A stretch of 64,000 nucleotides of DNA from Lateolabrax maculatus (Eukaryota; Chordata; Actinopteri; Acropomatiformes; Lateolabracidae): contig CM062197.1 of the NCBI GenBank assembly GCA_031216445.1, positions 1,692,501-1,756,500 of the forward strand. Reading direction: 5' to 3'. Every line of letters starts with the position of its first letter. Position 1 is the stretch's first letter. The position numbers and the translations under genes were made by a program. The notes below the pieces were generated by a model. It saw only the letters and a program-made list of their open reading frames with translations. It made no database searches and had not been told where the DNA came from. This document shows, piece after piece, positions 23,205 through 36,404 of this stretch.

Positions 23205-23960
23205 CAAAAGACTCTGTTTTGTGAAACCAAAGTGACGGAATCACAGAGAAATCTCACCAGCTCTGCAGCTCCACAGCCTTTCAGCCTCTTAGAGCTCATT
23301 GTTTTTGTTTGTTAGCACAGTCACGGTATGGTTTTGTCACAGGGAGTAGCGTTTATTCACAAACAATGACAAAAGATAAGTCCAAAGCAGGCAGGTGAAC
23401 AATCAGGTAGCAGGGTTTCCAGAGCCGACACAGAAACATAGGAACAAAGATCTGAAAACTAGACAAAGAAAGTGGACCGGTATATGTTAGTGACTGATCA
23501 GTGATCAGAGGCAGGTGAGTGAACAGGTGAAGGGAGTTGGACTGATGAGGGAGGAGTGGCTGACAGGTGTGTAGATGGGAGGGGCAGTCAGGTGATGGAA
23601 AGTCGGGAAAGTCAGAGGGCATCTGGTGGAAGGGAAGGGGATGGCAGGTCAGGGGAACAGAGAAGGAGTCCATGGGAGCAGAAGTGGAGACATGGAAAAC
23701 AGTGACAGATAGTTGGGGCAAGAAAGTGACAACAACAAAAAAGGAACAGATCATGACAGGTTCAGTCTCTGTGCTCTCATCAACCTTGTTTCCAGCATCA
23801 ACAGGCAGCTGTTTTCAGCAGTCGAACTCTGATTAACCCACTGTACGCTACCTGCCCAGCACCAAACAACAGACGGATTAAGTTAGTGACTACCTGGTGA
23901 GGAAAGTGGAACATTTAGCAGCTAATGAGACTGATGTTTTTCTCAGGAGTTGGCGGACCA
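23205..23960 (+). repeat. Dispersed fish repeat copy 2, interrupted by an LTR-like insert
   Basis: The left part (about 23205-23308: CCAAAGTGACGG, CACAGAGAAATCTCACC, AGCTCTGCAGCTCC) aligns with 5505-5560. The right part (23761-23960: TTCAGTCTC, GTTTCCAGC, CAGGCAGCT, ACCCACTGTACG, CTGCCCAGCAC, GTTTTTCTCAGGAG) aligns with 5605-5790. The roughly 450 bp between them has no counterpart in copy 1 and looks like an inserted LTR. Related sequence may run on to about 24000. Confidence 0.55.
23312..23757 (-). mobile_element. Solo-LTR-like insertion inside an older repeat
   Basis: Read on the minus strand it starts TGTCATGATCTG (23757 downward), is pyrimidine-rich, and has an AATAAACGCTACTCCC polyadenylation-like segment near 23345-23360. 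It ends near ACCGTGAC at about 23320. A TG start and a poly(A) signal near the far end are usual for LTRs of fish retrotransposons. I could not find a clean target duplication, and the 3' terminus is uncertain. The 133-codon frame at 23353-23754 on this strand is an LTR by-product rich in Pro, Ser, Leu and His. Alternative: another non-coding element with TGTCATGA ends. Confidence 0.45.
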
Positions 23961-24593
23961 AAGCAGAGCTAAAAAGAGACTGAATATTGGACGTATATTC
24001 ATCACGTGGACAGAAACACAACTTCAATAGGTAGAGTAAGTAGACAGTTGTTTGATAACATGTCAGGACTTCTTCTGCCCCTCTGTGGTCAAAAATCTAT
24101 TTAAACCACAGCTGATAATTATAAGTTCATGTTATTAAAGTAAAAAAACTACGTCATGTGCTGCTGCTATGTACTACATGTTAACCCCGGATGATTTTAA
24201 CCCTTTATCAGATCACTGTTTTACACTTTTACACTCATGCAGTTGTCTGATAGCAGAGCACATTGTTTCTTAAAACTGCTGCTTAATGGAAAGACATTGG
24301 CCATGTTGGTGAAAGGCTGATAATCTGCATTACTGAAAAGCTCACATGCTTATTTCCTGCCTGCGCTACAATTTAACACCAACATTCAGTTTGAACATTT
24401 TCAAAAAAAATAATTTTGTGGTGGTTGAAAATGCTGGCTTAGCTTGGATAAAAGGCCAAAAGGTTGAGAAAAAACAGTATTTTTCAGATTTATTTCCTCA
24501 CCTTCAGCATGTCTATAGAGCCATGCCGTTTGCAGGCAAATAAAAGCCACTTGAGCTCATGATCCCGACAACTTACAGCCACCATCTCCCACT

Positions 24594-24595
<2 letters not shown>

Positions 24596-24635
<40 letters not shown>
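24596..24635. repeat. (AC)n dinucleotide microsatellite
   Basis: About 20 uninterrupted AC units. It produces a run of Thr-His in a chance frame. Confidence 0.97.
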
Positions 24636-24638
<3 letters not shown>

Positions 24639-25818
24639 TAAAAGGTCACTTCTGTTATTAAAGGTTGTTTTTCACGTCAGTTCTACTTTATTAGATAAAA
24701 AGGCAGAGTGTGGCAGCAGAGATGGAAAGAAGCGCTGCAACAAAGTTCACTTGTCTGCCTGCTGGAGCTTCTTGGTGGGTGTCCCCCACACATTGACATA
24801 TCCATAATAGATGTCCTCTAAATGGCAACAGGAAACAGCGGGACAACCTTTACCTCATCTTGGGTGTGGAGAGAGAGACAGGAAGAGGGAGAAAGAGAGA
24901 GGGTGAGACACAAGGTGGCTTATTGTTTTCCTATTCTCTGTCTGCAGAGAATGATTATGGATATACAATACTGGTGGCATATTTTCATGATGGATGGCAC
25001 AGCCAAGGCGGGTGACTATCCTGCTGGTATTGTGCGCTCGTTAATTAAATGACAAATTGTCACCCAGGAAATGTGTATTCGTCCCTGGAGTTGCCAACGT
25101 TTTTTTTATTTTTTTCTAATTTGCGCCTGTTGGGTTATTGTTTGTGGGTGTCATGCAGGCAGACATGGAGGATTAAATGCACACAGGGCTTTACCCTCAC
25201 CCTCATGAATTTGTTTCCTCTCCTTTGTCTTCATTGATGTATATCACCTCATGCATTAAAATACCATCACAAAGGTGCATCACAAATCGATAAATTAGAG
25301 GCTGTTGCTGTCTGTGATGAGGGAGCTGATCTCATGGGAAATCTGTAGATTACTAAAAGAAAAAAGCCATGTTATGTATCTGAAAGAAATGTTGTTCATT
25401 ATAGACTCAGCAGGGGTGTTTTATTTTATATTCTACTTGAATGAATAAAGTCAGTGAAACCATGCCTTAACGAAACCCATCAACAGATGTTACTGATTGC
25501 TTTCTGTAGCTACGGTGGTGGATTGCAATCTGGACGGCTGCGTTATTATTTGTTGTCCAATTCCAAGAGAAAAAATGTGAACCAACATCACTTTGAAAAC
25601 AAGGTTTAATGCATAAAGCGTTCATTACATGAAGAGACATGTGAAAGTTTGCACAAAAGAAATCCCTTTAAATAACATCCATCACTAACGCGTGGCTGAG
25701 CTGCATGAAATAACCAGAGTGAAGGTCCTTCATGGGAAGTTGAACCATATATTTAGTCTGTAAAAAAAAACAACAAAGAAACCAAAAAATGGGTATGATT
25801 TTAACTAGAATGAGACCA

Positions 25819-25877
25819 TCTCTCTCCATGGTGCTGAACTCGTGGTGGCTGGCAGTGTCTCTCTCCATGGTGCTGAA
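25819..25877. repeat. 20-bp block repeated twice, 39 bp apart
   Basis: TCTCTCTCCATGGTGCTGAA occurs at 25819-25838 and again at 25858-25877, separated by a 19-bp unrelated spacer. Confidence 0.9.
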
Positions 25878-25992
25878 GCCCAGAAAGTTGCCATGGCTAA
25901 AATCTTTAGTATAGTGTTGGTCTACGTTTAGTCTACGTTATGGTTTGGGGTTGGCATGTCTAAAATGTTTTTATTTATTAGAGTGTAGTCTA

Positions 25993-26154
25993 ACCCAGTG
26001 GCTCCAAACCTGCAGGTCAAAGTCCCCAAGTGGTCACAATATAATCCTATATACTGTACATAGGATATATATATAATAGAGTTTTACCAGTATAGTTTGA
26101 CAAGGGTTGCTTTATTTCAAAGTGTCCCAAGCCAAAGAGATTGGGAACCAGACC
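25993..26154. mobile_element. Small MITE-like element with imperfect inverted ends
   Basis: The left end CCCAGTGGCTCCAAACCTGC and the right end AGATTGGGAACCAGACC are imperfect inverted copies. The interior AGTCCCCAAGTGGTCACAAT is what I expect in the fish repeat that reads roughly as a CAGTGGTTCCCAACC end followed by a GGGTCAC motif. A half-copy in the other orientation lies at about 34120-34218. No coding capacity. Confidence 0.5.
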
Positions 26155-29100
26155 AATAATGTTTTGGGGTTCTTTCAAGGCTCAACGTATACGGTGCTCA
26201 GCAAAGGATAAGTTCAGTATTTATCCTCTTTGCCTGAAGTAACAAGCTTTGTGGGGCAAATCAATCACACTGATGAAGGAGGTCAAATGAAACAAGCTGT
26301 GCTGTAGTTGTACTGCAAGTGAAGAGATTGGTTTCAACATGGTTTATTAGCTGCACCTGCACACCGGCTTGTCCTCAGGCCAGCTTCTCTGAACTGCAGT
26401 AAGTCCATGAAGGGATCTATTTCCTCTTAATGAGAGAAATCCCTGTGAATTCACTTGATGGATATAAAAGTGATTGTATAGGATCAGTGCAACATAATGA
26501 CACCTGGATCATGCTAAGTTACACATAAGCTGCTCTCAATATACATGAGCCCATTATTTTCAAATGAGAGGATCCATTGCAGCAGCAAAATCCTACAGCA
26601 GCGTTTAGAGATGCATATGTGAACTGGACTGAATTTTGTTTCTTATTTTTCACCATTCACCATCTCCCTCGCTCCAGTGCACAAAAGTAAAAATATGATG
26701 TAATACTCAAACCATGTCAGATTCTTCTCAACTCATTTGAGATATATTATCTGTGTGCAGAACTCTGTACATGGACACTAACACCTTGAATAAATAAAAA
26801 GACTACAGATCAGGTCTGATTTTTGAGAAAGTTAAGATCTCTGAGCAGAATACAAGGAGTGGGAGCGTTACCTGTTGACTGGTATGCAGACTAAGTGGGA
26901 GTTTGACAAGAGATCAAGGAAAAAATATGCTATTCACCCAAGAATATACTTTACAAGCCAAGTTTGAAAAAGCAAATCTACTTTTTCCTTATGAACTGAA
27001 CTGCTTGAAAATGTCCTAAACTAACTAACATGTTAATTCTTTCTTATTTTATAATCTTTTTTAAACAGTTTAAACACAAACTTTTTTCAAGTGGCAGCTT
27101 GTTTCTGTCTGGCTTTATAACATCTGCATAATACACTCACCCTACAACTATTTTCTGTATCAGGGTTTCCAATACAGATAGTTTCCTTTATGTGTTACTT
27201 AATGAACAAGAAGGTCTACTGCGGCATTAAAACACATAAATGCATTATGTTAATTCTGTTACTCATAAATTACTCATTTATTGGGAACACAATGAACTAT
27301 GTGCTGTAATTTGAGAAAATCCTTTCACCACAGAAAGGCTGAAGGCTGTTTGAGCTTCACTCTCTTGTTGGGTGCTAGTAATTGTGATGTATGTTTGAAA
27401 TAAATCTGACCTTCTACACTATTTAGTGCTGTCTGGAGCAGTTTTTCTTTTTCTTTCTCCCTCCAGGAGCTAAACTCGAGTGGAGCTTCACAGTCTGCTG
27501 CTGGACAAATGGCATTGAAGCAGTTCATCATGGCAGGTTAACTAGCATCTCCCATCTCACTGTGACACCAACTTCGCACAGTTCAATACTTTACTGCTGC
27601 ACCAAATACATCTCTCCACTCAACCAGACAGCAGCTTTAAGTCTTGGCTGTCTGGCAGGACTGTTTATAGGCTGAGAGTCCAAGCCAAACCCAGATAATA
27701 TAGAGGAAAATTATCTGGAACGCTCATAAATACATGTGACATTAAATTAAACTGAAAATTGGGGAGCTAATTAAATACAAACAATTAACAAAGGCGTGTG
27801 AACAGAGAGGGATATGTGAGACAGAACAAGTGACTTTCTGAATATTTAATATAACAAGTGAATAGTAACTCACTATCTTGCTTTTCCAGGCTTGCACCTC
27901 CGCTGTGAAGTACATCTTTTTACAGTAACTTCTGCAGAGTAACAGCCTCGCTCGGTGGATGCCTGGTCCTCTGTAAATCTCCCCAGTCCCTTCCACACGC
28001 CATCAGAAAAGCTTCAAACTGAAAATGTATTCATGTCTTACTCTTCCATACAGGATGTGTCGAAGACGTGAGGAACATTAGGAAATTATGGTTCAAAAAG
28101 ATCTTCATTCACTTAGGAAGGCAAATGTGTAGTGAAACCTGTAATGTGATGGGGTTGACACACTGGGAAGATCAAACAGCTGCTGTATGATGACGGAGCA
28201 TCTTGGGGCAAGAATCCACTTTGAATAAAATGCTTGTAAAATTCAAAATGAGGCACCCAGAGATCTTTTCATTACAATTTATCACGGCAAATACTAACAC
28301 GTGAATGTAACTGCTAACCCCCTGTGGGAGACTGTAGGTGAGTCATGAGTGCCCCTGACTCCCAGTGTAATTCCATACATGCACACTGGTTTAGAAAAAT
28401 AAAGCTTCTTTTGATCAGAGAACAACCAAGCACACAGCCTGAAGCGGAAGGAAATGTCGGCACCATGCAGAAGCAAACAAGGACCAGCACAAGCACAGAT
28501 AATAAAAACAGCCATTTTAAAAAGAAATTCACCAGTTGGAGGTGAAATATGGAAAGGTTTGGGTACTAAGACTCCTCTGACATGCCTGCTGCTAGTTTCC
28601 AGGAGTGGAAAAGAAGTTAAACAAATCATTGTGGCACAGGCTGTTCATGTACCTTCATGCAGCTCAAATGTAATTAAGTCTATAAAAAATGACAACCAGC
28701 AAGGGTGGAAATACAGTTCAGGGGGTAGACAAAATTTTGCAAATGCTTAATGGAAAAAAATATGTTAACTTTGAAGTGAGTTCCAGTCTGGATTTGTTTC
28801 TTTGAGATCAAACAAACTGTGGCTGTTGACCACTTTTGCCAGGAAATGAAATGTGCACCCATTCTGAATGGTGCTGGAAAAATGGAGAACCATGTGTATG
28901 TTAATTTTTATATTTTCCATCAAGTTCTGGTTAATTTGTTGCCTGTATGTAAAAACAAAGCTTAGATCACTTAAGAAAAGTATATCAAATTAAATGATAA
29001 ATACGAAATCTTTCATTTCTAAGCTGGTGCAGGATTTTTACTCGATACTGGCTGGTTCTGAAGCCTGACTCTGACAGACAGGTGATGTGCTGCATACTGA

Positions 29101-29232
29101 GATAAGCATCAGTCAGACACACAAACACTCTCAGCCAAACCCCAGAAAATCAATATCATCACCTTTTTGGAAATGATAAGAATAATCCACAGATGGATCG
29201 ACAGAAGCTTCAAGGGACCGTTTAGCTATTTC

Positions 29233-29280
<48 letters not shown>

Positions 29281-31649
29281 CTCCGGGTAAGAAGTCGTGC
29301 AAGCTCATCCAGTCCTGCAGGTGACCTTGCCTGGAGCTCGGCTGACCTCTGCTCGACTCCTTCCTGCTGAGTCATGGTTCTCATCCAGACAATGGCCTGT
29401 GGACTGTTTCGGTAGCCAGATGGCCGCTGCAGCTTCGGGGCTTCATTTTATAAAAAAATACTTTAATTTGACCTTTCAGTTTTAGTTTTCAAACCAAAAA
29501 CCCATTTTATGATTAAATTAAGTTGCTGACAAGAAGCACAAGAGTTTTGGCAACTCAGTAATGGCCAAGAAATGAGCTATTTTATTTGGATTTCTGCTGA
29601 TGTACTTTTAAGGAGCTCCAGTGTGGTCTTTGGATCTGTGATGGATGGATCTTGGATCGTTGTATGAATTTAGCCTTTAACTTTAAGAGGAAAATAATAG
29701 ATCTGAATGAAAATAATTAATTTAGGTTTTGATTCCAACCAAACACTAGACCAGGACTAGTTGGAGGTGCCTGAAGATGGCCAAAACCAAACTGAGACCC
29801 TGTTGAAGTGACTGGGAAAACCTCCCCTGGAAATACAAACTTTTTATTTTATTTTCCTCAAGAAGTTAGACTCTCAAATGATAAATTAATCTTTAAAAAG
29901 ATTAGTTTACAATGTGTCTTAACCCATCGACACTGTTCCTTGCAGCACAGTGTGGAAAGACCACGTGGTCACCACTAGTTGGCAGGGTAAACTAGATTAT
30001 TAGACTGAGGGAAGTTCCTCTCTAAAGCTGCCAGTCTGATAAATGACACTCCCAAGAAAAAAACAACAGCATCAGTCCTTTCAGCAAATGGCCACAAGCC
30101 CTCCTTTCTGTTAGGAGCAAAGGAGGAAGGTGGGTGATGTTATTACAGAGCAACAGGGTCTGCAGAAGGTGGCGGGGTGCGACAACCAAACATGTGAATT
30201 TAAAACGGGAGTCAACGGTTCCCTTCGTGTTTTATACCGACAGTTGTGTTGGTGTCTTTTAACCATGATCACGATTGTTCCCTAAACTAATTATTATAAC
30301 CATGAGACCAGCCATAACAAAAAAGTTATTTAAACGCAAACCATTTTTTTCTACGTTCAACTAATTACTTATTTCAACTGCTGATGTCAGTGTCGAACAC
30401 TCACCCAACCATCCACCCAACCTCCTACCAAAGAGGCTTTGTGGCAACATAAAAACATTGTGCCACGTAGAGAGAAAACACAAGGTCCCCTGTAAGAACA
30501 CATGAACATAGGTACTTTTAAGCCCTTTGCTACATCTCTGCATCCAATATCCTGCTATAAATATAATGTTATGGTTGAAGGTCTACAGCTTGAAAAGAAA
30601 TCACTTTAATAGACTTCCAATCCATTACCACGGCCACTCCGATGTCACTGTGACAAAGAGGACATTGATTACGCTTCTATTTTAAACCTTCAGATAGGAA
30701 CCGTCAAATCCATCAGCAGTTATTTCAAAGACGCAGCAAAGAGCCCCCAGGTTAATGAGTTATACCATCACTGTTGTTAATGAAACACCAATTGTTTGCG
30801 CTCTGATAAATAAGTCTAGTGTTCAGGCGGTGACAGAAGAGGCAGTTAGAGCAGGCTTTGAATCTGTAGCTTCAGAGTAATAATTCAGTCTGCGTGGTGA
30901 CTGGTGCACAGATCCTCCCCTAAATTTTCACCCTTTTCATTTCCCAACGAACCAATCAAAGTTCCACCTGCACTCCTGGGAAAACAGTCGTAAATCGTGC
31001 GTCTGTCTCCCGTCCAGCGCCTCCTGCGTGAACGCATATCGAGACATATATTCACCATCCACTGAATCAAACTGTGTAAACTGACTGATGAAATACATTT
31101 GACAGGCTGCCTCTGTCTCCTGACAGCAAGCAGCACCTCATCTTGTCTCTCATCATAATTCAAACAAATGACATCATTACCTCCAGACCTCCACTAGTAC
31201 AGTCATTACAGTATCACCCAGAGAGAACAAAGCAACATCATGTGACAGCAGCTGAAAAATGACATGTTGTAGCCTCTCGGCCCTGGGTGGTTCAATATAA
31301 AATCCATGCATAAATAACATTAAAGTAGATAGAATTTTCCAGTATATATTCTCAATACGAGCCTAAATATGGCAGCACGGCTTTTACTAGGTCAGACACG
31401 ATAAATCAGAATGTGTGCCAAACACAGACATGTGAAAAACAGAAAAAGCCGCTGGTCATCTACAAAGAGGCTCAAACTAGTGACAGAATGATACCAGCAG
31501 CTTTAAAACTGTTGTTCGCTGTTACACTCTGAGTCAGACCTGCTGGAGATCAATGAGAAAAGGATGAAGATGTCTGTCTAACGTCGGCTCCTGACACCTC
31601 ATCTGCCTCGGCCCTGATGACAGAGACACAGTGACTGCAGTATAGAACT
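26155..31649. other. Non-coding DNA, mostly unassigned
   Basis: About 5.5 kb. The GT microsatellite at 29235-29279 is the only clear structured feature. The open frames between 28294 and 28750 overlap on both strands and show no domain. I see no gene. Confidence 0.45.
29235..29279. repeat. (TG)n dinucleotide microsatellite
   Basis: About 22 uninterrupted TG units. Confidence 0.97.
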
Positions 31650-31728
31650 GCAGTGATTAGTCTATTAATCACTTTGTCGATCAACAGAAAATTAATTGGC
31701 AAGTATTTTGAGAATCGATTAATTGTTT
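31650..31728. repeat. Dispersed fish repeat fragment (GATTAGTC/ATTAATCG type)
   Basis: CAGTGATTAGTCTATTAATC, then TCGATCAACAGAAAATTAAT, GGCAAGTATTTTGAGAATCG and ATTAATTGTTT match the start of a dispersed repeat well known from fish genomes, in the usual order. Only the first 80 bp or so are recognisable. Confidence 0.65.
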
Positions 31729-34119
31729 AGGTAAGTAAAGTAAGGGACAAAAAGAGGATCAAGGGAAGAAGTTTGGTGTAGTGTCAGTGTGGTATTCTTT
31801 AGATGCCAAAAACAGTTTTAAACATAAATGTCAATCTTGTTATGTCTTATCTTGACCTTTTTCATTTATCATTGTTTTAAAAGTAAATGTTATGATTCTT
31901 TGCTTTTACGCCATATACAATATCTTATAGAAAATGTCTCTTTGTGGTTTAGGGAGCAGTTAGGATTTCAGGAGCAGTCAGCATCGAAGTTACTGTATTT
32001 GATGACCACAAACAACTAAGATGTACTTGTTCAACTGTACACAAAACTTTGAATTTACTGGTGTGTTGCAGCAGCTGTGTGAAACTTGTGCCCTGGTCTT
32101 TCAAAGCAGTGAACAGACTGGCGGATAAATGTCATAATTGTGTATTAGTTTCTTAGATGTCCATGTTACTGAGTAGATGAGCTCATAATTTTGGAATTGT
32201 TTCTGTTAATTCATTTATTTGCCATATTTGTTACACTACACGTTTAACAAGCAAGGACCACATAAATATGTACTGTAGCTATCCACTTATGTTCAAATCA
32301 TGCCGATAATTGTTGTGCTTCTTTGTGTAAATATGCATATGTAGGTAAACAGGCAAATGAACCAACATGACTAACAGGCCAACAATAACAGAAAGAATTG
32401 TACTTTTATTGGAGGAAATACATAGAATTAAACAATGAAAAACGTATAAATGTCTCAGAAAAATTTTGGTGAAATTGAAAAGTCAAAATATACATGTCCA
32501 AAGACTTTACAAAACACATCAGTGAGCCACACTGTCACACTGGGTGAGCTGTTCCTTCCTTCATTAACATGAACACACACACACACTGTAGTTTATTTTA
32601 CATCACCCACACACAGTTCTGCGCACCAAATCCACCAATAAATGCACCGTTTCCTTCTGTTTGAGTAACATTTGCTAAAAACTACAGTGACCAGCTGTTT
32701 TAGGAAACTATTTGGTCTTTTTAACAAATGAAAGCATATATTTTAAGTTGAAACTTTACCTGTTTTTAAAGATTAACATCCTCACTAGGAGCCGGTGGGC
32801 TTGGAGCTGAGTGCTACATACAGAGTAGGGAAATCGAAACAGTTTTGGTCTTTAATAGGATTTTTTAACAATAAGAAAAACAAATCTCTAGACTTATCCT
32901 TTAAATTACCATTTATCACTGATCAATGTGGCTTCTAAAAAAAACAGGAATGTCAACAAAAGACTAGACGACATTTAGACTTGACCAGACTTCACTATTG
33001 CCAACTCACTGACTGGTGATCTGGAGAAATAGTGAGTGTTCTTTGTGATTTTATTCAAACAACCTTCCCTTCACTGGAGTCCAGAACACTGTTGCAGACC
33101 ATCAGATGCAGAAAATCTCTGGAAGCAACTGTAGCTGCATCAACTTAAAATCACGACAGTTTTAAGGCTGAAGTGATTGACATAAAATAAAAAAGCTGCT
33201 TTAACAAAAGCCACATCTTCTGTCTTCCTGAATCACTTGATGCTTTTCTGACCGACAACTGGATTCTCCAAACAGCCGGTTGAATATAAATCCTCACCAC
33301 TCTCTCTCCCCAGAATAACTGGCATTTTTATACAGATTGAATAAATGCACACAAATATTCCACACACAAACTTAATGGAAGACCTTGGATCCTGCCTGCC
33401 ATTACACTTACATTATGTGAATTGGACGGATACCATTTACCAGTTTATTTGGAAAATAAGGCTTTACCTTGGCTCCAGACAGCTGCTTCGCTGCGATAGC
33501 ATGGCTACGCTTGCCAGATTCATATCAAAATTAATTTTGCTGAAGAGAAATGCTTATCATTTAAATTACCCTGCCTGTCAAAGTAGTGATTTCTCACATA
33601 AAAAGATGTGCTGAGAAGGACATTCTGCATTCCCTGTGAAACTGTAAATGTTTGGTTGGGGTCTCCAGTGGGAGGAGGACAGCCTAAGAGACGGAGAATG
33701 AATAATTAGCTGTGATTAATTAGGTGCTGAATGATGTGAGTAAATAAACACAGAAACTTTTTTTCTTTTTTTATATAATGTGCTCAGGTGGGTTGGCTGT
33801 TATAGGTAAGGCCTCCTCCAGATGATAGGATCGATCTCCATTACGTACTCGCACCTATGATGATAGGTGGTAACTGCAGTGTCCTCGCTGATGGTCGATT
33901 TGCTTTTTTGACTGTTTGGAACAAATTTGTTTCTTTTCCTTTGGATTTACACTTGTTTTTTGAAGTTTCATCGACGGTAGTCATCAATCTCATAACTGTT
34001 TTTGTTTACTTCACACACAAGTGAGTTGAAGAGCGAGTCCTGAAGAGGTAAGACTACCTGGTATTTAACAAGTATTTAGAAAAGATAAAGAAATATGATG
34101 TTTTGTTCAGTTTTATCCC
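31729..34119. other. Non-coding DNA without a recognisable element
   Basis: No gene supported. A pyrimidine-rich tract ending in CCCCAG at 33313 resembles a splice acceptor, but the frame after it closes within about 10 codons. Confidence 0.4.
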
Positions 34120-34218
34120 ATTTCTTCCTTTTTAACTTGTTAATCACCATGTGACCCCTCAGATTTATCTCATGACCCCTTGGAGGGGTGCCGACCCCCA
34201 GGTCAGGAACCACTGCTG
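34120..34218. repeat. MITE-like repeat end, related to 25993-26154
   Basis: ATGTGACCCCTCAGATTTATC, ATGACCCCTTGGAGGGGTGC and CGACCCCCAGGTCAGGAACC, then ACTGCTG, form the usual terminal part of a fish repeat whose end reads GGGAACCACTG. Only one end is present. Confidence 0.55.
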
Positions 34219-34739
34219 TAGAAGGCATCACTGATGCATCACTGATCATCGATCAAATGCTTCTACCCTGGTAACAACTGTGTCTAAGGTTTCAACTTTT
34301 TGTCCTTTACTTCTTCATATGAAGCTGACCTGTGAAGAAGAGTGTCAGTATGTGTAAGCCAGATGAATATCGTTGAAGAGCATATTGCGTCCTTGAATCC
34401 CCGTTGATTCACTTACACAGAAGAACTCTTCACCACAAGAAAAAGAAAGTCAGTGAAGCTACCACATCACAGTATTCAAACCTTTAGTCTTTCCATTGCT
34501 GTGCAGTTTGAACATGAAACCAACAGGCAATTTTGTAAACTAATAATACCTCCAGCCTCAGTCAAACAGATTGTTCCAAAAACCACCACAGAGTTAAAAC
34601 GTCTGCTGCTTTCAACCTTGGAGCACATTTGTTCCCGTGAGTGCACACAATATTGTTCCCAAATTCACCCTCCTCTGAGTGACAGTCCGTTGGATACATT
34701 CGAATACGAGTGATTTTCACGATATGTCCCAGCACTCCT

Positions 34740-35260
34740 GGGAAATTTCGCCTTCAAACCCACCAATTCCCTTCTCTCCCTGAGTAAAATGGGTTTCCGG
34801 CGATTGCGGGAGAGAAAATTGCCCAGTCTGTGCTGAGAGATATTTGCTGTAAATGCAGTTATCGACTTGATAGGACCCCTGTGATTACTGTGAAGTGGAA
34901 TTACCCTGTTTTATCACAGAATGCACCTTCTGCCATTTGACAACGCCTTCCATTAGGTTCTGCGTCGAACTGATGGAGTGATTAGAGACAAATGGTCAGG
35001 TTCCATTTTCACCACCTGTGAGACCAAACACCCATACTAATATCAAATTAATGGATAATTCCCCTCGCACTCACTCTGAATACATTTGCATGCATCTTGA
35101 GCGCACTCAGCAAGTGGTTTTGCTAAAGTCGGAATAACTTTTGATCCTCTCCACAGGCCATAATGGTGCTTGAAACGATCTGATAAAAACTCTTTCTTAA
35201 ATGAGATCTCATTCATTTTAAGAGACTGAAATGACTCCTAATTGGATTGTGGGATTATGC
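34740..35260. other. Unique block resembling conserved non-coding sequence
   Basis: About 500 bp of balanced composition with no repeat identity, no open frame of note and several homeodomain-like cores (AAATTAATGG near 35045, CCTAATTGGATTG near 35237). This texture is like vertebrate developmental enhancers, but conservation is not observable here, so this is only a prompt for a comparison. Confidence 0.2.
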
Positions 35261-35659
35261 ACTTCTGTCTTACATGTATTTACTCATAATCACAGAAGTG
35301 CCAGGATGAATATTTTGTCTTAAAACATGCACTATATTTGACATGTTTTCTTATTGTTTGTCACCGTTTTATCTGCATCTTATTTATTAAATGTCCCTCT
35401 GGTAATACAGCAGTTTCCTCCACACATCAGACACCATAACCATCATGTTAGACATTCAAACATGGTCTTCATCAACAAGAATAATGTGGATTTAGTGTTA
35501 GAAGATGTAGGTTCCCATGAGACAGAAGTCAGAAAGCAGGCTGCGATAGACTTTTGTTCAACCACTCGAGACAAAACACACACAAATACCAGAATGGTCC
35601 TTTTCACTCTGTTATATAATTGTAAAAGGTTGTGTGCTACTCATTTTCTTTATGCTTTA

Positions 35660-35860
35660 GAAGGGTGATTCACCCAAATTGCAGAAAGAATTAAAGACAA
35701 AAATCATACAACAAACCAAATTGCATTTTCTCTCTTACCTTTGTTGATACCTAACCATGCTGATAGTTTGGTTCAACACTTGATGTTGAAATGTATGCAT
35801 TCCTTCTGCACAACGGTAAGAAACTATATTTAAAAGGTCCCGAGACATTTTATGTACTAC
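35660..35860 (+). repeat. Dispersed fish repeat fragment (GGTTCACCCAAATT type)
   Basis: AAGGGTGATTCACCCAAATT, then CATTTTCTCTCTTACCTTTG, TGATACCTAACCATGCTGAT and AGTTTGGTT are, in order, the beginning of an abundant percomorph element whose tip resembles the left end of the TTAA-flanked element at 15016. The other end is not present here. Confidence 0.6.
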
Positions 35861-36386
35861 TTTATGTAGTGAGTGCTATTGAACAGTAGCAGGTCAAGAG
35901 CACCCACCGGCCTTGGTTGTTGTATGTGTTGTATTCACAATGATTTCAAATGAATTTATCATATTAACTAAAATGCAAAATGAGGGAACATTGGAAATCC
36001 GATTTTGCCATTCATCCCCTCTGTATGTGAGTGTGCTGCTCCTCAGATATTGTTCTCACCCATTCTGCTGTATTGACTCTGTCCTCTGAAGCCGAGCACT
36101 GGGTGTCTTTTGAGCCGTTTCCCTGGAAAATCAAATAACATTTTGTTTGTTCTAAACAAACAGAGCAATGCTGCCATTCCTCACAACCCGGCCAACCAGG
36201 GTTTTATCTCTGCTAATGCTCGAAATAATTAACTCAATAATCCGCCGCCTGTGATATGATCTCGTACATAGTTTGTAAAGAAGATCAACACTGGATATGT
36301 CCTGATGTACTGTCATCTCCTGTTGTTCTGACAAATAATTAGCAAACAGCAAACAGATTGAAACTTGAACACCATGGCTGCTCCAA

Positions 36387-36404
36387 CCCCCCCCCCCCCC
36401 CCCC
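36387..36404. repeat. C18 homopolymer tract
   Basis: Eighteen consecutive C. Another C18 tract lies at 43316-43333, and an 11-base G run at 45287-45297. Confidence 0.95.

Larger units (their letters stand above)
23961..25992. other. Non-coding DNA with a CA microsatellite and a short tandem block
   Basis: No supported gene. It holds the CA microsatellite at 24596-24635, purine-rich GAGA DNA near 24868-24905 and a 20-bp block repeated at a 39-bp distance (25819-25877). Everything else is unassigned. Confidence 0.45.
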
